Source of the DNA: Anaerolineae bacterium
GTDB taxonomy: Bacteria > Chloroflexota > Anaerolineae > JAFGEY01
Direction of reading: 5' to 3'
Assembly: GCA_016929775.1 (NCBI GenBank)
Contig: JAFGIE010000234.1
Span: 1-62,144, forward strand
DNA: 62,144 nucleotides
Below are positions 33,582 through 41,746 of this stretch, piece by piece. How positions within the stretch are numbered: the first letter of the stretch is position 1; every line of letters starts with the position of its first letter. The notes under the pieces are model-generated. The model saw only the letters and a list, made by a program, of their open reading frames with translations. It searched no databases and was not told the DNA's origin. The position numbers and the translations under genes are program-made.

Positions 33582-34580
33582 ATGAAAGCAGAGGGGGAAA
33601 GCACGGTTTGGCCCAAAGCCAAGCTGTCGATGCATATCGCCGCCGAACCGAGTGCGGAGGAGCTGCTGTTCGCGCGCCAGCTGGGCGTACCGTGCGTGTA
33701 TGCCTGGGTGGGCGCGGAGCAGCGCGATCGCGCCTTCCTCGAGGCGCTGCGGCGCAAGGTCGAGGACGCGGGCCTCGTGCTCTACAACGTAGGCAACATG
33801 GACGTCGCCAAGTCAGACAAGATCCACCTCGCACTGCCCGGACGGGACGAGGTGATCGAAGAGTTCCAGGTCTTTGTGCGTAACCTCGGCGAGGTGGGGA
33901 TCCACACGACGACCTTTACCTGGGAGCCCACGCGCGTGTGGAGCTCGGAACCAGGTGAGACGAGGGGGGCGAGGGCGCGCCGGGTCGACCTAGGCGAAAT
34001 GCGCCAGCGTCCTTACACGCACGGGCGTGCGTACAGCGAGGAAGAGCTGTGGGAGAACTTGGCCTATTTCATTCAGCGCATGATCCCCGTTGCAGAGGAG
34101 TCTGGGGTGCGCCTGGCGCTGCATCCCAACGATCCGCCCGCGATGGAGCCACTGGGCGGCATACCGTGCTTGATCCACAGTTGGGAGGACTATGAACGGG
34201 CGTTCGAGATCGCCGCGAGCCCAGCCCTGGGGATGGAGTTCTGCTGCGGTTGTTGGCTGGAGGGAGGGGCGGCGTTCGGAGACATCCTGGCAGGGATCCG
34301 GCACTTTGTGAGCCAGGACCGGGTCCTGATCGTGCACTTTCGCAACGTCAGCGCGCCGCTGCCGGTCTTTGAGGAGACGCTCCTCGACAACGGCTACATG
34401 GACATGTACCAGGTGATGAAAACCCTCGTGGAGACGGGATACGGCGGGACGGTCACGCTGGACCATACGCCTCGCTTCGCACCCGGATACGACAGCGGCA
34501 CGGGCACGGCGTACGCGATCGGCTACATGCGCGCCCTGATGGAGCGCGCCGCAGAAGAGGCGGGCGGGCGCAAGGCGTAG
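33582..34580 (+). CDS. Mannonate dehydratase-like protein (UxuA family)
   Basis: A 332-residue xylose-isomerase-type TIM barrel matching the UxuA family, which converts D-mannonate to 2-keto-3-deoxygluconate in hexuronate breakdown. Diagnostic pieces are 'LALHPNDPPAMEPLGGIP' near residue 182, GMEFCCGCWLEGG near 217, VHFRNV near 247 and a final 'LDHTPRF' strand. ATG 33582 is chosen because GAGGAGGGTGAAGGG precedes it and the earlier frame lacks homology. It is shorter than E. coli UxuA (about 390), like many bacterial relatives. Its product would suit the KDG-type aldolase at 22028. Confidence 0.88.
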   Translation: MKAEGESTVWPKAKLSMHIAAEPSAEELLFARQLGVPCVYAWVGAEQRDRAFLEALRRKVEDAGLVLYNVGNMDVAKSDKIHLALPGRDEVIEEFQVFVRNLGEVGIHTTTFTWEPTRVWSSEPGETRGARARRVDLGEMRQRPYTHGRAYSEEELWENLAYFIQRMIPVAEESGVRLALHPNDPPAMEPLGGIPCLIHSWEDYERAFEIAASPALGMEFCCGCWLEGGAAFGDILAGIRHFVSQDRVLIVHFRNVSAPLPVFEETLLDNGYMDMYQVMKTLVETGYGGTVTLDHTPRFAPGYDSGTGTAYAIGYMRALMERAAEEAGGRKA

Positions 34581-34600
34581 CGCCCGCTCGCGTGCGTCGG

Positions 34601-35752
34601 CTAGGCGCCTGCCTGGCGCTGCTCCAGGTAGGCGGCGAGGCGATCGAGGCCCGTGGCGATGTTCTCGATCGAGTTCGCGTACGAAAAGCGCAGATAGCCT
34701 TCGCCGTGTGGGCCAAAGTCGATGCCCGGCGTCACGCCCACGTGGGCCTTTTCCAGGATGTCGAAAGCCAGCTCGTACGAGTCGGTCGAGAGGTGCTTTG
34801 CGTTGGCAAAGACATAGAAGGCGCCGGTGGGCTCGACGGTAACGCCGAGGCCGAGTTCGGCCAACCGCGCGAGCATGTAGCGCCGGCGCTTGTCATAAGT
34901 CGCCTTCATAATCGCTACGTCAGCGGCTGACTCTTGGAGGGCAGCGACCCCGGCACGCTGGATGACCGAATTGGCGCAGATGTAGAGGTTCTGCTGGATC
35001 TTTTGGATCGCACGGACATAGTCGCGCGGGGCAATCAGGTAGCCCAGACGTAGCCCGGTCATGGCGTAGAGCTTGCTGAACCCGTTGAGCACAAACGCCC
35101 GCTCCGTGAACTCGAGGATCGAGTGCTCCGTTCCCTCGTAGACCAGCCCGTGGTAGATCTCGTCCGAGATGACATAGGGCTCGAACCCTGCGATGGCGCG
35201 CATCCTGTCCGCGGAGAGCAAGTTTCCGGTCGGGTTCGAAGGCGAGTTGATGAACACCGCCTTGGTTCGCGCCGAGAGCTGCTGCTCGATCACCTCGGGT
35301 CGGTACTGAAAGCCATCGCTTTCGAAGACTGGGACGGTGACCGGCGCCCCCTGCGCGAGCCGGACGAAGTTGGGGTAGCACGCATAGTGGGGGTCAGAGA
35401 TGATCACCTCGTCGCCAGGATCGAGCAGCGCAGAGAAGAGCAGCATCATCGCCGGCGACGTGCCCGACGTCACGATGATCTGGTCGGGGTGAACGGCGAC
35501 GCCGTACGTCTGAGCATAGTGCTCGCAGATCGCCTCGCGCAATGCGATGCATCCCAGGCTGTGCGTGTAGTGCGTGTAGCCCTCGTCGAGCGCACGGCAG
35601 ATCGCGTTCCTGACGCACTCGGGGACCGCAAAGTCGGGTTCGCCCACCTCGAGGTGGATGACGTCTATGCCCTGGCTCTCGAGGGCGCGCGCCCTCTCCA
35701 GGACGTCCATGACCAAGAACGGCTTGATCTGCTCCGCTATCTTTGAAGGCAC
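34601..35752 (-). CDS. Class I/II PLP-dependent aminotransferase
   Basis: A 383-residue fold-type I aminotransferase. The PLP lysine is Lys227 in NGFSKLYAMTGLRLGY; the 'SPSNPTG' loop near 171 and the SDEIYH motif (Asp197) are canonical. The GTG at 35752 is favoured, with AGGAGGGG immediately upstream; the frame extends 14 codons further without a good start. The overall pattern is of the aspartate/alanine/aromatic aminotransferase type, and specificity cannot be read from sequence. No clear promoter was seen in the 160-bp gap before it. Confidence 0.9.
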   Translation of the reverse strand: MPSKIAEQIKPFLVMDVLERARALESQGIDVIHLEVGEPDFAVPECVRNAICRALDEGYTHYTHSLGCIALREAICEHYAQTYGVAVHPDQIIVTSGTSPAMMLLFSALLDPGDEVIISDPHYACYPNFVRLAQGAPVTVPVFESDGFQYRPEVIEQQLSARTKAVFINSPSNPTGNLLSADRMRAIAGFEPYVISDEIYHGLVYEGTEHSILEFTERAFVLNGFSKLYAMTGLRLGYLIAPRDYVRAIQKIQQNLYICANSVIQRAGVAALQESAADVAIMKATYDKRRRYMLARLAELGLGVTVEPTGAFYVFANAKHLSTDSYELAFDILEKAHVGVTPGIDFGPHGEGYLRFSYANSIENIATGLDRLAAYLEQRQAGA

Positions 35753-35914
35753 GTTCCCCTCCTCGCTCACTTCTAGTCCAGGCCCCTGGGCCAAGTCACC
35801 GCCGCCCGCTTCGCTGCGGCTCGCCCAGTTGAGACAGCGCCGGCGTAGGCAAAGACCGATCTCGGCGGCAGGCTGAGCCCGGTCCAGGCCCGTGCTCTCC
35901 CGGAAGGTCCAACG

Positions 35915-37810
35915 CTATGCGTCTGCGTCTAGTTCGGCGTGTACGTCGACCCATGCGTCATCGGCGTCGTATGCCGAGCGGTACATGGCATCGATGATCG
36001 CCTGTGTGCGGCGCCCTTCGCGACCGGTGCACGTCAGCGGGGCGCCGGCGCGCAGGGCAGCGGCAAAGTTGTCGGCGGCGTTCAGCCACTCCGAGCGCGC
36101 GGTAAAGGGGGGTCGATCGCTCCACGCACCGTCCTTGAACCAGCGCGTCCGCGGCTGGTCGAAAGGCCCGCCCTCTCCCGCCCAGTAGGCGCCCTCCGTG
36201 CCGAGCAGCTCAGAGTGGACGTACCACGTTCTGTCCGGGTAGTTGGTGGTGCCGTAGAACGTGATCACGCTGCCGTCGGCGTACTCCCAGACCGCTGACC
36301 CAAGGTCCTCTGCCTCGATTTCGTGGTTCTGGGTCCAGATCGAGCAGCGGACGCGCGCGGGGATGCCGACCGTGTAGGCGATCTCGTCGATGTGGTGGAC
36401 CGACTGGTTGGACAGCACGCCGCCGCCATCCCAGCGCCTGGTCCCGCGCCAGCCCCCGTTGGCCCGAAAGTAGTCCATGTCGCGCAGCACCTTGAGCGCG
36501 ACCGTCCCACTGAGCAGGCGACCGAACCAACCCTCGCGCACGACCCGGCGCAAGGTCAGCGTCTCGTCAGTGTAGCGCCGCCCAAAGTCCACGCCAAGCA
36601 GGAGCCCCTTCTCTTCGGCGAGCCGGATCATGCGATCGCAAGCCGAGAGAGAAGCCTCCATCGGCTTGGTGGACAGGACGTGCTTGCCCGCCTCGAGCGC
36701 CTGGAGGGCGACCTCGGCGTGGCGCCCGGTCTCGGTCATCACATAGATCACGTCGACCTCGTCGTCGTCGAGCCACCTGCGCATGTCGGTCGTGTAGGGG
36801 ACGCCGTACGCCGACCCGCTTCGCTCTGCGCGCGCCTCGACCAGGTCGCAGACACCGACCAGGCGCGTGCCCGGCGTCTCTGCAACTTCGCGTGCGCGGT
36901 TGTGGCCCATGCCGAGGCCGATCACGGCAAAGCCGACCGGGTCCTCCTCCCACGGGCGCGCGACGGTAGGCGGGGCTGCACGCGCGGCGGACAGCCCGCC
37001 TGGCGCTGCGGAAGGCCACGCACGTACCAGGACGTCGTAGACGCGCTTTGACATATCGACGTTGCTGACCGTGCGATCGGGGTTGTGCGTCTCGATGCTG
37101 ACCGGACCGTCGAGCCCGGCGCTATCGCACGTCTGCAGCACTGCGTCGTAGGGAATGGCGTCGGACCCGAGATCGGGCACCGCGCCGCGCGCCTTGATGT
37201 GCAGCAGCTTGCTCTGTGTGGCGACGCGCCGGATGAAGCCGTCCTGATCGGCGCGCCGCTCGTCGCAGTCCCAGCTGTTGCACACGTCCCACGCCAGGCC
37301 CCAGGTCGGCACGTCGAAGGCGTCGACCATGGTCAGGACTTCGTCGGGCGTCACACCGCAGTTCTCAAAGGCCATGATCAGCCCTGCCTCGCGGGCGCGC
37401 TCGGCAAGGGGCCCAAAGCGGTCGAGGACCTTTTGCTGCTCGTCAGGCCGAACCGCGAGCGCGCCGGCGAGCGCCGGAGGCGGCTGCCAGAAGAAGAAGC
37501 TGCGCACCAGGCGGCAATCGAGGACGTCTGCGGCGCGGATGATCCGCTCGAGCTTGGCGGCTTCGGCGGCACAGCGCGCATCATCGGGCAGGTGCACCTT
37601 GGCGAGCGATGACTCGAGGCACCCGACGCGCATGCCATAGCCTGCTAGGAGGGCCCTCAGCTCCTCGAGTTGTGCACGATCGAGGTCCTCAGCAGCGCGA
37701 CCCAACACGCGCCCGCGCAGGTCAACGTGCTCGAGTCCCCACGACTTGAGGATTGGCAGTCCCTTGGTGATGTCGGTACCGAGCTCGTCTGTAAAGATCG
37801 AGATGAACAT
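35915..37810 (-). CDS. Fusion: sugar isomerase/epimerase-like TIM barrel plus Gfo/Idh/MocA oxidoreductase
   Basis: A 631-residue two-domain protein. ATG 37810 is preceded by AGGAGGGCAC; the frame runs upstream to 38545, where it is only an antisense shadow. Residues 1-262 are a xylose-isomerase-like barrel with candidate metal ligands Glu149 (AFEN), Asp175 (AWDVCN), His204 (LLHIKA) and Glu240 (SIETHN). A Pro/Ala-rich linker (263-290) leads to a Gfo/Idh/MocA domain: Rossmann GLGMGH near 298, an EAGKHVLSTKP motif and a YTDETLTLRR-type second domain to the end. Family pairs often occur as neighbours; a covalent fusion is less usual. It follows AbgB with a 38-bp gap, likely one transcript. Confidence 0.85.
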   Translation of the reverse strand: MFISIFTDELGTDITKGLPILKSWGLEHVDLRGRVLGRAAEDLDRAQLEELRALLAGYGMRVGCLESSLAKVHLPDDARCAAEAAKLERIIRAADVLDCRLVRSFFFWQPPPALAGALAVRPDEQQKVLDRFGPLAERAREAGLIMAFENCGVTPDEVLTMVDAFDVPTWGLAWDVCNSWDCDERRADQDGFIRRVATQSKLLHIKARGAVPDLGSDAIPYDAVLQTCDSAGLDGPVSIETHNPDRTVSNVDMSKRVYDVLVRAWPSAAPGGLSAARAAPPTVARPWEEDPVGFAVIGLGMGHNRAREVAETPGTRLVGVCDLVEARAERSGSAYGVPYTTDMRRWLDDDEVDVIYVMTETGRHAEVALQALEAGKHVLSTKPMEASLSACDRMIRLAEEKGLLLGVDFGRRYTDETLTLRRVVREGWFGRLLSGTVALKVLRDMDYFRANGGWRGTRRWDGGGVLSNQSVHHIDEIAYTVGIPARVRCSIWTQNHEIEAEDLGSAVWEYADGSVITFYGTTNYPDRTWYVHSELLGTEGAYWAGEGGPFDQPRTRWFKDGAWSDRPPFTARSEWLNAADNFAAALRAGAPLTCTGREGRRTQAIIDAMYRSAYDADDAWVDVHAELDADA

Positions 37811-37848
37811 GTGCCCTCCTGTACGGTGGCTTTGCTGTGCCCCGACGT

Positions 37849-39300
37849 CTAGCGAGCGTCCCGCTCTGGATGGACGTGGTGCGGTGGGCTGACGTGGTCG
37901 GGGATCGGCGAGGTATACGGGCGATCGCGGGTCGCTTCCTCGAACTCGCGGCGTGCGTGCTCCAGATGCTCGGGATCGGCAAACAGGTCGATCGCGACGA
38001 GCGCCATGACCTTGGCAGCGTGCAGCATGCCTTTGTGACCGATCGACATACCGCTGGTCGCGACGATGCCCCAACTGTGTCCAGACGCGCCGCTGGCAAA
38101 GCAGGTCGTGCGCAGCATGCAGAGCGGCGTGATCCAGCTCAGGTCGCCGACGTCGGTGGATCCAGTGTGGATCTGTCCCTCGTCGAGGGCGGGTAGGTTG
38201 TCGGCGATCAGCGGCTCGCCCTTGAGCGTCTCGACCTTGTCGCGCACCTCCTCGGGGATGTTGAGGTCCTTGAACAGGTCGCGGACGTTCTCGGCGGGAT
38301 AGGCGTCGTTGATCGCCTGGGCGTAGGCGCGCTCTTCCTCGGTAAACGGGATCGGGCCAACGCGCTGCAGCGCACGGTGGTGCATGTCGGCGAGGTAGTG
38401 GTTGCTGAGCACGGTGGAGCAGGCGCCGTTGAAGACGCTGTCCACCGTCGTCCCTGTCATGAGTGCAGCGCCCTGTGCGATGTCGCGTACCCGGTCTGTG
38501 ACCTGGTCCAATTCTTCGCGGCTGGGCGCGCGAACAAAGTACCACACCTCAGCCTCGGGAGGCACGACGTTGGGCAGGTCACCGCCGTGGGTGATGACAT
38601 AGTGGATGCGTACCTTTTCCGTTACGTGCTCGCGTAGGTAGTTCACGCCGACGTTCATCAGTTCCACGGCGTCGAGTGCGGAGCGACCTTTGTGCGGCGA
38701 ACCACCGGCGTGCGCGGCAGTTCCGTGGAAACGGAAAGTGAGGTCGTAGACCCCAACGTGTGTGCCTTTGGTGGGCGCGTTCATGCGATCGGGGTGGTAG
38801 TTGAGCGCCGCGTCGAGGTCGTCGAAGGCGCCAGCGCGGGCCATGAACGTCTTGCCGGAGGTCCTTTCTTCGGCGGGGCAGCCATAGTAGCGCACGGTGC
38901 CGGGCGTGCCGGTCGCTTCGAGCCAATGTCTGACCGCGATGGCGGCTGCCATGCACCCGGTGCCGAGCAGGTTGTGCCCGCAGGCGTGCCCGGGTGCGCC
39001 CTTGGCGATCGGCTCCTGCGTGGGCTTGGCTTGCTGGGAGAGGCCCGCCAGCGCATCGTACTCGCCGGCAAAGCCGAGCACCGGCGAGCCCGTTCCCCAC
39101 TCGGCGGCAAAGGCTGTGCTGATCCCGGCGATGTCCCAGGTGATGCGAAAACCCTCCGCCTCCAGCGCGTCAGCCTGGAGCTTGGACGCGTAGAATTCCT
39201 GCCAAGCGACTTCGGGGCGGGCCCAGATCTGGTCGGTGATGTCGATGAAGCGGGCACGGTTCTGGTCTATCCACTCGATGACGTCCTGCTGGCTTTTCAT
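37849..39300 (-). CDS. abgB: M20-family amidohydrolase, AbgB-like
   Basis: A 483-residue peptidase M20-type hydrolase close to AbgB, one subunit of p-aminobenzoyl-glutamate hydrolase. It shares the 'QIWARPEVAWQEF' opening, GEYDALAGLSQQAK, the metal motif GHACGHNLLGT (104-114), YYGCPAEE with its Glu, the FRFHGTAAHAG dimer strand and STDVGDVSW/IAHKGMLHAAK-type ends. ATG 39300 is preceded by AGAGGAG. No AbgA partner is present, but AbgB-like enzymes of other specificity are common. Its promoter (39341-39369) and the downstream fusion gene suggest a two-gene operon. Confidence 0.92.
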   Translation of the reverse strand: MKSQQDVIEWIDQNRARFIDITDQIWARPEVAWQEFYASKLQADALEAEGFRITWDIAGISTAFAAEWGTGSPVLGFAGEYDALAGLSQQAKPTQEPIAKGAPGHACGHNLLGTGCMAAAIAVRHWLEATGTPGTVRYYGCPAEERTSGKTFMARAGAFDDLDAALNYHPDRMNAPTKGTHVGVYDLTFRFHGTAAHAGGSPHKGRSALDAVELMNVGVNYLREHVTEKVRIHYVITHGGDLPNVVPPEAEVWYFVRAPSREELDQVTDRVRDIAQGAALMTGTTVDSVFNGACSTVLSNHYLADMHHRALQRVGPIPFTEEERAYAQAINDAYPAENVRDLFKDLNIPEEVRDKVETLKGEPLIADNLPALDEGQIHTGSTDVGDLSWITPLCMLRTTCFASGASGHSWGIVATSGMSIGHKGMLHAAKVMALVAIDLFADPEHLEHARREFEEATRDRPYTSPIPDHVSPPHHVHPERDAR

Positions 39301-39340
39301 GGTTTCTCCTCTCGGCCCAGGTAGAGGGTGGGATGAATGG

Positions 39341-39369
39341 ATTGTACCTGATTCTTGCACGGCGCGCAA
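39341..39369 (-). promoter_or_regulatory. Promoter of the AbgB and fusion operon
   Basis: On the minus strand, TTGCGC (39364-39369) and TACAAT (39341-39346) with a 17-bp spacer. It is divergent from the SOS-type mutasome promoter, 24 bp away. Confidence 0.65.
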
Positions 39370-39393
39370 AGTAGGAATGCCTGGGATCTGGAC

Positions 39394-39422
39394 TTGACAA
39401 TAGAACTTTTGTTCTATATAAT
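39394..39422 (+). promoter_or_regulatory. Consensus promoter of the mutasome operon
   Basis: Perfect TTGACA (39394-39399) and perfect TATAAT (39417-39422) with a 17-bp spacer; the LexA-type palindrome fills the spacer. A promoter this strong needs tight repression, in keeping with SOS control. Confidence 0.9.
39400..39417 (+). promoter_or_regulatory. LexA/SOS-box operator
   Basis: An 18-bp palindrome, ATAGAAC-TTTT-GTTCTAT, perfect in both 7-bp arms. It contains GAAC-N4-GTTC, the core of LexA sites in Gram-positive bacteria and relatives. It lies between the -35 and -10 boxes, so bound repressor would exclude RNA polymerase. The downstream genes (ImuB, DnaE2) are classic SOS genes, which supports the assignment. 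Confidence 0.85.
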
Positions 39423-39464
39423 AGAGATAGCTAGCTGATTGGGGGGCAGGGGGCGCAGCCTCAA

Positions 39465-40238
39465 TTGAGCAAGAAACGCAGTCGCCGAACCGAGCTAGAG
39501 ACGACCGTATCTGCCCTCCAGCATCGATTCGGGCCAAGGTCTTTGGTCAGGGGCGTCTCGCCACAGGCGGGCGAGATCGCCGTAGGTCCCCCTCACATTT
39601 CCACCGGATTCCCATCCCTGGATCGAGTGCTGGGCATCGGCGGACTGCCAAAGGGCAGGATCACCGAGCTGGTCGGCTTGGCTACGTCGGGCAAGACGAC
39701 GCTGGCGCTCAAGTTCCTGGTGCAGGCACAGGGTGTGGGGCGGCAGGTTGGCTATGTCGATCAATCGCGGTACTTTGATCCAGACTATGCGCATCGGTGC
39801 GGGCTGGATCTCTCACGGCTGCTGGTTGGTTCTCCCTACGACGTGAACGAGACCCTGTCCATGGTCGAGGCGCTGGTGAGCAACGGTGATCTGGCAGCGC
39901 TGGTGCTGGACACCGTCGATTTCCTGTGGTCCGATGCGCGCGTGACACAGCAGTTGGGCGCCGCTTTGGGGCGCATTTCCGCCCCGCTTGCCCGTTCGGG
40001 CATGGCCTTTGTCTTTCTGCACGATCCGCTGGTCGGCGAGGCGCCGGCGCTTGCGGTCCTCCGGCACTATGCCAGCGTGCGGCTGCAAGTCGATCGCGAG
40101 ACGTGGCAATACAGCCTCGGAGATGTGCGCGGATACCGGGCACGGATCAAGGTACTGAAGAACCGATTTGGGCCTGCTGGACGCGAGACGACCATCGACA
40201 TCACGTTCAACGGCACGGTACAAGGCGATGGGCTGTAG
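39465..40238 (+). CDS. RecA-like ATPase of the mutasome (ImuA/SulA-like role)
   Basis: A 257-residue RecA-fold protein starting at TTG 39465, a start without a strong ribosome binding site. Walker A is GLATSGKTT (residues 71-79) and the Walker B strand is ALVLDTVDFLW near 146-153. It is much shorter than RecA (about 340) and lacks RecA's C-terminal domain, fitting the RecA-like partner (ImuA-type) encoded ahead of imuB and dnaE2 in many bacteria. It heads a four-gene cluster under the LexA-type box. The GTG of imuB is 15 bp after its stop. Function is inferred from its place in the operon. Confidence 0.82.
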   Translation: MSKKRSRRTELETTVSALQHRFGPRSLVRGVSPQAGEIAVGPPHISTGFPSLDRVLGIGGLPKGRITELVGLATSGKTTLALKFLVQAQGVGRQVGYVDQSRYFDPDYAHRCGLDLSRLLVGSPYDVNETLSMVEALVSNGDLAALVLDTVDFLWSDARVTQQLGAALGRISAPLARSGMAFVFLHDPLVGEAPALAVLRHYASVRLQVDRETWQYSLGDVRGYRARIKVLKNRFGPAGRETTIDITFNGTVQGDGL

Positions 40239-40253
40239 CCCTGGAGCGACGAC

Positions 40254-41450
40254 GTGTCGATCCTCTACTGCGCTATCCCCAACTTTGCTGTGGCGTTGGC
40301 GAGGCGGGATCGTCCAGAGCTGGCAGCACGCCCCCTCGTGCTGCTAGACGCCGAGGAACGCGTTTTCGATGCTTCGCCGGATGTCGCCGAGCGCGGCGTT
40401 ACCGTCGGGCTGACGGCGCACACTGTACAAGTCCGGTGTCCGGGAGCGCACCTGGAGGTCGCCGATCTCGATCGCTGTCGTTCAGAGCTGAAAGCGTTCC
40501 TAGAGGTCCTGGAGGAGTTCAGCCCAAGCGTGGAGCCGCATGGGTGGGGCGCAGCGTACGTCGACCTGGGCGACGCGATGCGGGATCGGGCACGCGCGGT
40601 CGCGTTCTGCAAGGAGAGCGGACGTTCGGTGCGGCAGGCATTGGGCCAAGCGATGCAGCCAGCGCTGGGGTGGAACAAGGGCAAGTTCACGGCGCGCGTT
40701 GCGGCGCGTTGTACGCAGCCGGGTCACTTGCTTCCCGTGGACGCAGAAGAGGAGCACGCGTTTCTCAGCCCACTGCCCGTTACGCTGTTGCCGCTATCCG
40801 AAGAGACTGTCCGCAGGCTGCATTTTCTGGGCCTGCGCACGCTGGGGCAGTACGCGGCGCTTCCCGTCCCTGCGGTCTGGCAGCAGTTTGGACGGGCAGG
40901 CAAGCTGGCGCACCGGCTCGCATGCGGCAAAGACGACCGTCCGGTGATCGCGCGGCGGCAGGCGCCGACGATCGAGGGAGGGCACACGTTCGAGACGCCG
41001 ACCGTGTCCCGCGAACGGGTGTTGGCTGTCGCGCAACGCGTGATCGACGCCTTGTTTCAGGAGCTGAGCAGCCAGTTCGCGGCGTGCGGCAGCTTGCGGT
41101 TGGTCGCGCGCATGGAAGACGGCAGCGCCGTCGAGCGCGCGCGCACCTTTCTCTTCCCGGTATCGGATCGACAGCGCATTGGGCGAGCGGTCGACGATCT
41201 GCTGGATGGCGTGCAGGGCAAAGGCAGCGTGGCGGCGATCTCGATCGCGTTGGAGCAGATTCAGGAAGCGGTGATGGAGCAATTGACGCTGTTTTCCGAC
41301 CAACATGGGGACGATCACCAGCTGCGCCAAGTACAACGCTACCTGGTCACGCGCTTTGGCGCAAGCCGCTTGCGGCGCGCATCACTCATACGACCTCAAG
41401 CGCCCTTGCCTGAGTGGCGCATTCTGTGGCAGGAAGAGGATCCTACGTGA
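40254..41450 (+). CDS. imuB: ImuB-like inactive Y-family DNA polymerase with clamp-binding motif
   Basis: A 398-residue Y-family-like protein starting at GTG 40254 (GGAG upstream). The first catalytic Asp of the family (DMD-x-F-x-A strand) is missing: the start reads ILYCAIPNF. The second acidic motif is weak (YVDLGD near 103), as in ImuB, which is catalytically dead and acts as a scaffold. A sliding-clamp motif QLTLF is visible at residues 343-347, so the protein can recruit DnaE2 to the replisome. The helix-hairpin-helix thumb (LRTLGQYAALP near 200) and little-finger region follow the usual order. Its stop overlaps the next start (GTGA at 41447-41450). Confidence 0.85.
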   Translation: MSILYCAIPNFAVALARRDRPELAARPLVLLDAEERVFDASPDVAERGVTVGLTAHTVQVRCPGAHLEVADLDRCRSELKAFLEVLEEFSPSVEPHGWGAAYVDLGDAMRDRARAVAFCKESGRSVRQALGQAMQPALGWNKGKFTARVAARCTQPGHLLPVDAEEEHAFLSPLPVTLLPLSEETVRRLHFLGLRTLGQYAALPVPAVWQQFGRAGKLAHRLACGKDDRPVIARRQAPTIEGGHTFETPTVSRERVLAVAQRVIDALFQELSSQFAACGSLRLVARMEDGSAVERARTFLFPVSDRQRIGRAVDDLLDGVQGKGSVAAISIALEQIQEAVMEQLTLFSDQHGDDHQLRQVQRYLVTRFGASRLRRASLIRPQAPLPEWRILWQEEDPT

Positions 41451-41704
41451 CGCGTCTGTGGCCTAGTGGGGAGGCGATCGACGTGTGGGGGAAGGAAGTC
41501 GATCTGGAGGGGTTCGTCTGGCAGGGGACGCCTCATCGGGTGCGACAGGTGTGTAACACGTGGCGGATCCACACGTTCTGGTGGGATCCGCATGCGCTCG
41601 TGCAGCGCGAGTACGTCAAGGTGATCACCGAGAGCGGCTTGTTGTGCCAGATCTACCGTGACCTGATCAGTGGCACGTGGTACCTGTCCAGGCTCTACGA
41701 CTGA
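41447..41704 (+). CDS. DUF6504-like small protein of the mutasome
   Basis: An 85-residue protein starting at GTG 41447, overlapping the imuB stop by 4 bp (GTGA), with GAGGA upstream. The middle (VWQGTPHRVRQV), a tryptophan-rich strand pair and the C-terminal 'YRDLISGTWYLSRLYD' resemble DUF6504, a small beta protein linked with imuB/dnaE2 in Actinobacteria. The ATG at 41414 inside imuB is the longer but less likely start. Unknown function; the overlap and location suggest it is part of the same complex or regulation. Recognition of the family is from pattern memory only. Confidence 0.65.
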   Translation: MTRLWPSGEAIDVWGKEVDLEGFVWQGTPHRVRQVCNTWRIHTFWWDPHALVQREYVKVITESGLLCQIYRDLISGTWYLSRLYD

Positions 41705-41746
41705 GCTGTAGCCCTGGGCGGCGGGCTCGACGGACGGACGAGTGGG

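Noticed and set aside
37811..38545. Upstream extension of the fusion protein frame
   Set aside because: This stretch is another frame of the AbgB gene; the start at 37810 has AGGAGGGCAC and fits the barrel start.
39926..41413. A 495-codon rightward frame over the RecA-like and imuB genes
   Set aside because: Spans two genes in another frame with Arg/Gly/Ala composition and no motifs.
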